Positions 1-6,519 of a DNA stretch of 21,397 bases are shown one piece after another; the first letter of the stretch is position 1, and every line of letters starts with the position of its first letter. The position numbers were made by a program, and so were the translations under genes. The stretch is from contig JARRNY010000036.1 of NCBI GenBank assembly GCA_037384445.1, positions 1 to 21,397 of the forward strand, read 5' to 3'. The DNA is from Thiodiazotropha sp037384445. GTDB lineage: Bacteria; Pseudomonadota; Gammaproteobacteria; Chromatiales; Chromatiaceae. The notes beneath the pieces were generated by a model. The model made no database searches. It worked only from the letters and a program-made list of their open reading frames with translations, and had not been told where the DNA came from.

Positions 1-1687
1 TCACTCGAGCCGCATCCTCCTTCTTATGAGCGACATAACACCAACCGACGAACGGCTCATCCGTGCTTTCCGGATTTGCCACTTTATTCTTGATCAGGTA
101 CATCGCCCGCGTTGCTATCGCCTGAAAGAAGGAGTAGCTGTAATCCATCTGTCCAACCCACGAGAATCTATTGGTAAATTCCCTGAAATCGGAGACCGCC
201 TTTATTGAGTTGGTAATAATGGTATGCCACTCAGTGCTTCCGATATTCGCCACTTCATGAAGCATTTCTAACAACGGATCTTCCTTATCCAGATCAAATA
301 TCTCCTTATAGTGGGACATATTGCTTATCAATAACGTCTTGACCAAGCGCCTTATCCGCTCGACCACATGACGGCGTGAAAACTCCAAGGCGCTCTCTTC
401 CATCTTCGATATATCATCAGCATGACTTTTCCCGCCAAGCGTCTGCAACAGCTTAATCGCAATGATGAAATCATGCCTGCTTTCGCTCATCCTTTTCAGA
501 AATACCTCAATTCGCTCCCGCGTTGCGTCTCTATCTGCAAAACAGGCGCTCTGCAACTGCATTTTCGCCTGCCTTTCACCAGCGCACCTATCGTTTATCG
601 ATACCATGATATCTGCCAGATTCAATACCCAGAGATCGAACAGGTTTCTCGCGCTATTGATTGTATTTGCATGCTCACCAAGGTTCGCATACTGCGGATC
701 TGCCGCATCAGATTCCATGAACTCATCCGCGCCATCACCAGAAAGCGAGGCACTCATTCTGTAAACCATGTTTACCAGCCGAAGATAGCCCGCCTCTCCC
801 GTACCAAGGGTTCCGAATTGATCATGATAGTAGACAAGCCGACTGATGTAAGTCAGGTCTTCAGGCATAAAATCGAGATTCCCTCCATAGTTCTTAACTA
901 TCTCGCTAAGAAAATAGAGTGAGTCCGTCGTATGATTTGCCAGGATAACACTACCCTCGATAGCATGCCTTGGATACACCACAGTCTTGCCGAGATCGTG
1001 GTAATAGGCTGCCATCAACAACTTTAACGGACGTTTTATCTGGGCGTTATTCGTGCTGGACAGTTCGTTGACATTGGGAAATGCAAGCAATTCAAATGGA
1101 AATGCTTCAACACCACCCGCCATACTAAACTGTTCCTTTACATGCCTTGGATCACTGAAGTATTCCATTAACCTGGCCGTTGCCAGAACCACATTAATGA
1201 AATGGTGGTAATCGTTTATATTGTTTGACTCATTTCCTTTCGATTTCGGCTGCAGCTCCAACACCTCATTAAACAAATTCTCCTTTGGCGTATACTGCAA
1301 CGAATTCTTCCGCTTGACGAAGTACTCAAAATACCTATTTGCATAGGGAAATGTACACCGCTTGCTGGGCAAGTGGGCTTTGTAAGGTGTGTAGCATGCC
1401 TGACCACATTCCATCATGTAGGCACTAACCACGGACTCCAGCAAACCAATGAAATCATTCGAATAGGGATACTTGATCTTTCCACTAAAATAGCTCTCGC
1501 ACTCTTCGCTGAACTGCTTGGCATGCGTCGAGCACTTTTTTTCGAGTTCACTTTCAAACCGTTTTTGTAGCGCAGTCACCTGTGGAGTACCAATTTTTGG
1601 ATAGAACGCCTCTTTTATACAGGCCAGCACCTCGTCGTAGCGTTTTCTATCTTCATCACAATACAGCCCAATGAGTTCAATAAGCAT
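1..1687 (-). CDS. HD-domain phosphohydrolase-like protein, C-terminus beyond the window
   Basis: An uninterrupted minus-strand reading frame of at least 562 codons starts at ATG 1687 and is still open at the window edge, so the C-terminus is missing. An AAGGAG site lies 7 bases before the ATG. Visible HD-superfamily ligands are H162, the H230-D231 pair inside YYHDLGK, H241, H288 (YYHDQFG) and D359 (LADIM). The HDxGK motif with extra histidines resembles multi-metal HD phosphohydrolases and phosphodiesterases, but no GYP motif was seen. Residues 1-150 match no family I know; they hold C94-x3-C98-x6-H105-x5-C111, a possible metal site. The gene follows the SLATT gene on the same strand after 91 bases. 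Composition is A/T-richer than the core genes, with many AGG, AGA and ATA codons, which suggests transfer. Hydrolysis of a nucleotide or cyclic nucleotide is inferred from the family only. The HD assignment is firm; the substrate is unknown. Confidence 0.8.
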   Translation of the reverse strand, partial: MLIELIGLYCDEDRKRYDEVLACIKEAFYPKIGTPQVTALQKRFESELEKKCSTHAKQFSEECESYFSGKIKYPYSNDFIGLLESVVSAYMMECGQACYTPYKAHLPSKRCTFPYANRYFEYFVKRKNSLQYTPKENLFNEVLELQPKSKGNESNNINDYHHFINVVLATARLMEYFSDPRHVKEQFSMAGGVEAFPFELLAFPNVNELSSTNNAQIKRPLKLLMAAYYHDLGKTVVYPRHAIEGSVILANHTTDSLYFLSEIVKNYGGNLDFMPEDLTYISRLVYYHDQFGTLGTGEAGYLRLVNMVYRMSASLSGDGADEFMESDAADPQYANLGEHANTINSARNLFDLWVLNLADIMVSINDRCAGERQAKMQLQSACFADRDATRERIEVFLKRMSESRHDFIIAIKLLQTLGGKSHADDISKMEESALEFSRRHVVERIRRLVKTLLISNMSHYKEIFDLDKEDPLLEMLHEVANIGSTEWHTIITNSIKAVSDFREFTNRFSWVGQMDYSYSFFQAIATRAMYLIKNKVANPESTDEPFVGWCYVAHKKEDAARV

Positions 1688-1778
1688 AATTCAACTCCTT
1701 TATTTATCGCCGATAATTGCCTGCATAGCCACAACGCGATTATCGAACCAATTTCACTGTTCCATACTATTTGCCAAA

Positions 1779-2432
1779 TCAATTGTTTTGCTGTCGCTCA
1801 CTACTTTTTCCTTCAGGCATCTCAAACGCCGCGTCTAACTCGGTTATATTCCCCCTGAACTCCACCATCCACTCGTTCGTTTCATTCAGTACAATATCGT
1901 TGGTTTTTGATAAGAACTCTTTACACATCATCACCAGCCTCTGTACCTCTTCTTTACTCGGCGATCGGTCCTCAAGGGCAATGTATTGATATTCCCAGTC
2001 GACTGAAAAGTTCTGAAGAAGCCGCTGAATCAGCAATTCCGTTTGCAGGTATCTCATCCAGGCGGTTGAGAAACCGAAAAATCTGTCGATACCGATGGCG
2101 GAAACGCCGATCACAAGCGAGATAGATGCCCAGCCCGGAGCAATCAGAAACAACCCGTTTACTGACGTGACCTGTGACAGCAGCGGTATCACACCGGAGA
2201 TTGCGATCGAGATGATCGCAATAACTCTGAGAAATTGTGCGCCGCGCTTTTTTACCCTTTTCTTCTTGAGATACCACAGAGTTGCGGCACGAGCTTCTGA
2301 GGAGACGTACCCATGTAGTTTCTGCAGGGACTGCTTTACATGCTCAGATTCCCAGGAAAGACTCGGCATGGGCCGATGTAGAATATTTTGCGTTTGCTCT
2401 TCAGCAGCGAAATCATCAAGGCGCTCGTTCAT
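1779..2432 (-). CDS. SLATT-domain two-helix membrane protein (putative conflict-system effector)
   Basis: The 217-residue protein has a soluble N-terminus, the charged motif WYLKKKRVKKR (53-63), two hydrophobic helices (about 67-87 and 96-118), then DRFFGFSTAWMRY (116-128) and a helical C-terminal tail. This arrangement matches my memory of the SLATT families (SMODS- and SLOG-associating 2TM effector domain), most like SLATT_2. Such proteins are predicted membrane or pore-forming effectors triggered by nucleotide signals or SLOG partners in anti-phage and conflict systems. ATG 2432 has AGAAGGA a few bases upstream. The HD-domain gene follows on the same strand, so the two probably form an operon. 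No nucleotidyltransferase, SLOG, TIR or reverse transcriptase gene is visible beside it; a partner could lie left of the window. One 60-base line in the gene counts 48% GC, against about 60% in ppk. Family call fairly sure, function inferred. Confidence 0.75.
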   Translation of the reverse strand: MNERLDDFAAEEQTQNILHRPMPSLSWESEHVKQSLQKLHGYVSSEARAATLWYLKKKRVKKRGAQFLRVIAIISIAISGVIPLLSQVTSVNGLFLIAPGWASISLVIGVSAIGIDRFFGFSTAWMRYLQTELLIQRLLQNFSVDWEYQYIALEDRSPSKEEVQRLVMMCKEFLSKTNDIVLNETNEWMVEFRGNITELDAAFEMPEGKSSERQQNN

Positions 2433-2803
2433 GATCCTTCTCTTTCTATTCCTTCAGTTTCACCAGATGACTATCAATACCAATGCGGGATCGGGTGATA
2501 CTCAGTTTAGGTACCATCTACACAAGAGAGCTCCTACGCTGGTCTGTTGTCATTTTGGAGCAATCAGGCGGCCACTTCGTTGGCGCAAAGTTCTGTGTGA
2601 GCAGCCATTACTTTATGGGGGCATGCTGCTGAAAGCGGGATCAGAGAATCTTGGGATTGGATTCAGCCAACACAATACCCTTACATAATTCATGGTATTG
2701 TAGATGAATATTCATAGCATCCCCAAAGGGGACTCCACCACATGTTATGCGGTGCGCATCGCAGGTTTCGTTTTCTTTCCTGTGGAGCAGAAACCGCTGC
2801 CGC
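2433..2803. other. 371-base gap between lipid-transport operon and SLATT gene
   Basis: No convincing gene was recognised on either strand. Short open frames here show no family features. The gap holds a 12-base perfect palindrome (2704-2715) and a small inverted repeat TCCCC-AAA-GGGGA (2720-2732). The promoter of the SLATT-HD pair should lie here, but no hexamer pair stands out. The lipoprotein gene ends at 2804, and no run of T follows the small stem on the minus strand, so a classical terminator is not evident. Confidence 0.5.
2704..2715. repeat. 12-bp perfect palindrome, possible operator
   Basis: ATGAATATTCAT is its own reverse complement. It lies in the gap about 270 bases upstream of the SLATT start. 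It could be a protein-binding site, but nothing else ties it to a regulator and a chance A/T-rich palindrome is possible. Confidence 0.3.
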
Positions 2804-3433
2804 TCAATCTATGGGAGTAAGGAGAGGCGCCAACTCTTCGGCTAGGACTCGGCCCAGTTGCTCCAACGCAGCACTGGCTGCAGCCACCGTGGCTTCCATG
2901 TCGCTGCCGTCGACCGGCGCCTCAAAAGGCTGTCGACCCAGTTTCACCAACCGTCCCTGAGGCTGGGCCACCAGGGTCCAGCGCGATTCCAATCTCACCT
3001 TCTCTCCCTGCCGCTCGAAGCGGTTGATCGTCAGCACCAATTCATAGTCGGGTCGAACACTGCTGTGCCAGGGATAACTCACCACCTGCGCCCTGCCCAG
3101 CGCTTGTTGCATCACCTCAGAGACCACTTGCAGCGCATTCTCCTGCAGGGTTCCCGCCCAGCGGTCAAATTCATAGAGCTGCAGACGATGTGGGGTAGTA
3201 CGTTCGACAATTTGTGGCCGATCGAGGTAGCTGGCCAGCTCCACTGGCCCCACCCCGATGATGGGCAGGTTCTGACCCGACATCACCGGTTGCGGCATCG
3301 CCATCGGTGGTAAGACGCTATCCAGCCGGTAGAAGCGGGAGGGTTGCGAGGGGGATGCGCAGCCGGCCAACCAGACTGGCAGCAGTGTCAGGAGCAGAAG
3401 CCGGATGACGCGCTTGACTCTTCCATTCATCAT
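2804..3433 (-). CDS. PqiC-like ABC transport auxiliary lipoprotein
   Basis: A 209-residue protein with a basic N-terminus, a hydrophobic stretch and a lipobox (LAGC, lipidated Cys25), so it should be an outer-membrane or periplasmic lipoprotein. The mature part fits the ABC_trans_aux (PqiC, DUF330) family, with FYRLDSVLP near the start, GVGPVELASYLDRPQIV and RWAGTLQENA further on. Family members sit beside MCE-domain proteins and anchor or extend lipid-transport conduits at the outer membrane. It is the last gene of the four-gene operon and its ATG overlaps the TGA of the MCE gene by one base. A GTG three bases upstream and an ATG three bases downstream are alternative starts; GAGG precedes all three. 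Family call is good; the exact partner contacts are inferred. Confidence 0.82.
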   Translation of the reverse strand: MMNGRVKRVIRLLLLTLLPVWLAGCASPSQPSRFYRLDSVLPPMAMPQPVMSGQNLPIIGVGPVELASYLDRPQIVERTTPHRLQLYEFDRWAGTLQENALQVVSEVMQQALGRAQVVSYPWHSSVRPDYELVLTINRFERQGEKVRLESRWTLVAQPQGRLVKLGRQPFEAPVDGSDMEATVAAASAALEQLGRVLAEELAPLLTPID

Positions 3434-4449
3434 CACTGTTTACCTCGCAAAAGGGCCTCGGGGTGGCGTTGGAGATAATCTGACATCACTCGAAGAGAAC
3501 GAGCCGCCCCAGTCATCTCCCGTAAGGCAGCGTTGAGCTCTGTCATCATGGGGGAGTCCTGGCGTACCGTTTGGTTGGCCGACTCAGCCACTTGACGGAC
3601 CTGCTCGAAGGTCGCCTCGCCACTGGCCAGGGTGGTGTTCCAATTGGCAAAAGCCGTATCGAGCTGTTTACCTGAGCGCCCAAGCAACTGCCTGGTCTCC
3701 CGCGTCGCCTCGGTCAGCTCCCGCAGCAGGTCCCGGGTCTCGTCCAGAGTCTGCTGGGAGCTGACGAAGAGTTTCGGCATCTCCTGTTCCAACTGCACAG
3801 AGACTGCCTCGAGACGCTGGGAAATGGTGATGAAGCGTTCGATCATCTTCGGGATCTCACCAGCGGCAGCAATCTCATCGAAGCTGTCGAGCAATTCGCT
3901 GATCTGACGGGTAATCCGCTCCAGCGGCAGCTCTTCGAAGGCGTTGGCCAGTTTCTCCATGCTCGACTCCACGGTGGGAATCTCGGGGTATGGATTATCC
4001 TTTCCAACCAGCCTCACCTCGCTGTCTGGCTCCAGACCAAGATCGATCTCCAGTTTACCGGTGACCAGGCTCTGCATGTTGAGTCGCGCCCGCAGACCCT
4101 GCTTGATCAGTGCCTGAAGATCTAACACCTGCTCCATCACCTGTTCCTCGCCGTCGAAATCAACCTTGTTTCCATCAATACTGATGATGACGGGGATGCG
4201 GAACTGCTGGGTCTTTTTCTCGTAGGTAATGCTCATCGACTCGACCTGGCCGATCTTGACCCCCCTGAAATTGACCGGCGCGCCCACCTGAAGCCCCTTG
4301 ATATCGCCCTCGAAATAGAGAATGAATTTGAGGCGCTGGCTGCCGAAGCCGCTATCGGACAGATAGAACACAGCACCCAGTCCGAGCAATATGGCGCCCA
4401 GCACGAAGGCGCCGATCATCCCCGGATTGACCTTTCCCTGACGGCTCAT
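3433..4449 (-). CDS. MlaD-like MCE-domain protein
   Basis: The 338-residue protein has a short cytoplasmic N-terminus, one transmembrane helix (about 11-31) and an MCE domain (about 38-130) with the typical stretch GLQVGAPVNFRGVKIGQVE. A long helical region follows, probably coiled-coil, rich in Glu, Gln and Leu. MCE proteins form hexameric rings that pass phospholipids between the membranes. The long helical tail distinguishes it from E. coli MlaD (about 183 residues) and is common in the single-MCE proteins that work with ABC_trans_aux lipoproteins. Its ATG overlaps the ATPase stop (ATGA), and its own stop overlaps the lipoprotein start, so the genes are translationally coupled. The exact lipid cargo and direction cannot be read from the sequence. 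Confidence 0.88.
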   Translation of the reverse strand: MSRQGKVNPGMIGAFVLGAILLGLGAVFYLSDSGFGSQRLKFILYFEGDIKGLQVGAPVNFRGVKIGQVESMSITYEKKTQQFRIPVIISIDGNKVDFDGEEQVMEQVLDLQALIKQGLRARLNMQSLVTGKLEIDLGLEPDSEVRLVGKDNPYPEIPTVESSMEKLANAFEELPLERITRQISELLDSFDEIAAAGEIPKMIERFITISQRLEAVSVQLEQEMPKLFVSSQQTLDETRDLLRELTEATRETRQLLGRSGKQLDTAFANWNTTLASGEATFEQVRQVAESANQTVRQDSPMMTELNAALREMTGAARSLRVMSDYLQRHPEALLRGKQ

Positions 4450-5255
4450 GCCTCCTCCTCGCGCTTCGGCGTATTTGTCTCTTCACCCCGGGTGAGAAAA
4501 CGCCTGACCTTGGGGTCGGCCGACGTTCTTAGCAGGACATTCGGGTCGCCTTCGGCAATCATGGTCTTGGTCTCGGCATCGAGGAAGACCGAATTGTTAC
4601 CGATAGCGAAGATACTGGCCAGCTCATGGGTCACCACCACCACGGTGGTACCCAGGCTCTGATTCAGCTCCAGGATCAGATCGTCCAGGCGCCGGGCGCT
4701 GACCGGATCGAGTCCGGCGGATGGCTCGTCGAAGAAGAGCAGCTCCGGATCGAGGGCCATGGCGCGCGCCAGTCCCGCCCGCTTCTGCATACCGCCGCTG
4801 ATCTCCGAGGGGTAGTAGTTCTCGAACCCACGCAGTCCCACCAGGGCCAGTTTATAGGAGACCAGTTCAGCGATCTGCCCTGGGGAGAGACCGGTATATT
4901 GCTGCAGCGGCAGGGAGACGTTCTCGGCCAGGGTCATGGAGGTCCATAGGGCGCCGCTCTGGTAGAGCACGCCCATACGTCGCATCAGGCTGTTGCGCTC
5001 CTCCTCGCTATGCTCCCAGAGGGAGCCGCCCTGATAGATCACCTTGCCGGCAGCCGGGGGCTTGAGGCCGATCAGGTGACGTAGCAGGGTACTCTTACCG
5101 CAGCCACTGCCACCCATGATGATGAAGATATCGCCCTGGTTGATATCGAAGCTGAGATCCCGCTGAATCACCGTTTCGCCATATGCCATGGTCAGCTCCC
5201 TGACCTGGATATGCGCCTCTTTAGCGGGGCTTGTTTGCGCGGAGGTCTGGCTCAT
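4446..5255 (-). CDS. MlaF-like ABC transporter ATP-binding protein
   Basis: A 269-residue nucleotide-binding subunit. Walker A GGSGCGKST (48-56), Q-loop near Q99, signature ISGGMQKR (152-159), Walker B LLFFDEP (172-178), D-loop GLDP and switch H210 are all present, so it should be an active ATPase. The signature SGGMQKRAGLARA is typical of MlaF/Ttg2A proteins. It powers the MlaE-like permease encoded just upstream, with only three bases between that gene's stop and this start. The downstream MCE gene overlaps it by four bases. Confidence 0.92.
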   Translation of the reverse strand: MSQTSAQTSPAKEAHIQVRELTMAYGETVIQRDLSFDINQGDIFIIMGGSGCGKSTLLRHLIGLKPPAAGKVIYQGGSLWEHSEEERNSLMRRMGVLYQSGALWTSMTLAENVSLPLQQYTGLSPGQIAELVSYKLALVGLRGFENYYPSEISGGMQKRAGLARAMALDPELLFFDEPSAGLDPVSARRLDDLILELNQSLGTTVVVVTHELASIFAIGNNSVFLDAETKTMIAEGDPNVLLRTSADPKVRRFLTRGEETNTPKREEEA

Positions 5256-5258
5256 GGT

Positions 5259-6389
5259 TCAGATGCCCAGGCGGTTGAAAAGTATGGTGGTAATGGCGTC
5301 CCAGATCACGATCAGCAGGATCGCTGTGACCGTGGCCGAGGTGGTGGCGTTACCCACAGCAGAGGAGTTGCGTCCGCTCTGCAGCCCACGCAGACAGCCC
5401 GACATGGCGATCACCAGTGCGAAGATGACGCTTTTGATCAGCCCCACCGCAAGATCCCCCAGGCCCATCGAATCACGGGTCTGGATCAGATACTCCAGTA
5501 GGCTGATGTCGAGCACCAGCACACCGACGAGCAGGCCGCCAAGAATGCCCAGCAGATTGGCCCAAAGTGTCAGCAGCGGCAGCATGATGAGCAGTGCCAG
5601 GGTTCGTGGCAGCACCAGAAAGTCGATCACCGAAAAGCCAAAGGTCTTAAGGGCATCGATCTCATCGTTGACCTGCATGGTGCCAAGCTGTGCCGCATAG
5701 GCCGAGCCGGTGCGGCCGGCCATGATGATGGCGGTCATCATCGCTCCCATCTCACGCACCGAACCGAGACCGACCAGGTTGGCGACATAGATCTCGGCAC
5801 CGAACATCTGTAGCTGGACCGCGCCGACGAAGGCCAGCACCGCTCCCACCAGCAGTCCGATGAGGGTGACGATCGGTAACGCCTCGGGACCGGCCGACTG
5901 TAGGAAACGCCACAGATCGACCCGGCGGAAGCTAGCCCTGCCGGTGACCAAGCGCGCGAAAGAGAGCAGCAGCTCACCGACGAACGTATTGAACAGCTGC
6001 AGCTCCCGCCAGAGGCCAAGAGTCATGGAGCCGAGGTGGTGTAGCAGGGACTCAGCGCCCTCCTCCTGCGCGCCACCGGTCCGTTCCGGCACGGCTCTGG
6101 CCAGATTGAGAAGACGCATGGCGCCCTCAGGCAACGAGGTGAGATCCAAACTTATCTCCCGCTCCTCAGCGAAGTCGCACAGACCCTGCAACAGGGTCAA
6201 CAGTCGACTGTCCCAGGCCCCCAGATCACGGCTCTCCAGACGCACTTGGCGCAACGCAGCCTGATCGGCCAGCTCGCGCCGGAAGCTGTCCCAGGTCAAG
6301 CGGGTCTCGGTCAGGGTCCAGTCACCCTGCAGGGTCAGCAGCGCCGTATCACTGCTGGGATAGGAGATTGTCAAAGCAGGTTGCGTCAC
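5259..6389 (-). CDS. MlaE-like permease with N-terminal STAS domain
   Basis: An open frame extends up to ATG 6593, but that start would overlap the divergent regulator by 74 bases. The GTG at 6389 has AAGGAG ten bases upstream and gives a 376-residue protein, so I chose it. Residues 1-110 look like a STAS (MlaB-like) domain: beta-rich, with LQGDWTLTET and an Asp60-Ser61 pair at the place of the SpoIIAA-family DSSGL motif. Residues about 155-376 are an MlaE permease with five to six membrane helices, including GREM-type and EIDALKTFGF motifs. In E. coli the STAS role is played by a separate protein, MlaB; here the two are fused, as in many proteobacteria. It is the first gene of the lipid-transport operon. 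The permease call is strong; the start is moderately sure. Confidence 0.85.
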   Translation of the reverse strand: MTQPALTISYPSSDTALLTLQGDWTLTETRLTWDSFRRELADQAALRQVRLESRDLGAWDSRLLTLLQGLCDFAEEREISLDLTSLPEGAMRLLNLARAVPERTGGAQEEGAESLLHHLGSMTLGLWRELQLFNTFVGELLLSFARLVTGRASFRRVDLWRFLQSAGPEALPIVTLIGLLVGAVLAFVGAVQLQMFGAEIYVANLVGLGSVREMGAMMTAIIMAGRTGSAYAAQLGTMQVNDEIDALKTFGFSVIDFLVLPRTLALLIMLPLLTLWANLLGILGGLLVGVLVLDISLLEYLIQTRDSMGLGDLAVGLIKSVIFALVIAMSGCLRGLQSGRNSSAVGNATTSATVTAILLIVIWDAITTILFNRLGI

Positions 6390-6519
6390 CGCGGGCGTGC
6401 TCCTTGGCCAGGCTGCGGCCCCATCTTCCTGGGGCCTTCCCAGCCCGTCAAGAATTAAGTTTTTAAATCCCAAGGCCGCTACACTCAACACAACGCGTTG
6501 AAACAGAACAAAAACACCC
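6390..6519. promoter_or_regulatory. Divergent promoter region, permease operon / REC-PP2C regulator
   Basis: If the permease begins at GTG 6389, 130 bases separate it from the plus-strand regulator at 6520, and promoters of both should lie here. A perfect 10-base palindrome CAACGCGTTG is at 6491-6500, about 20 bases upstream of the regulator ATG. No strong sigma-70 hexamer pair was found, and no clear Shine-Dalgarno site precedes ATG 6520. Confidence 0.35.

Noticed and set aside
26..922. Plus-strand open frames inside the first 1.7 kb
   Set aside because: They lie opposite a continuous minus-strand HD-domain gene with recognisable motifs, whereas the plus-strand products resemble nothing.
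1711..1745. Hairpin CGATAAT...ATTATCG between SLATT and HD genes
   Set aside because: Arms of 7 bases, A/T-rich, with a 21-base loop; likely chance, though it could affect HD translation.
2433..2688. Transposase remnant or small gene beside the SLATT start
   Set aside because: None of the frames gave a recognisable motif, and no terminal repeats were seen.
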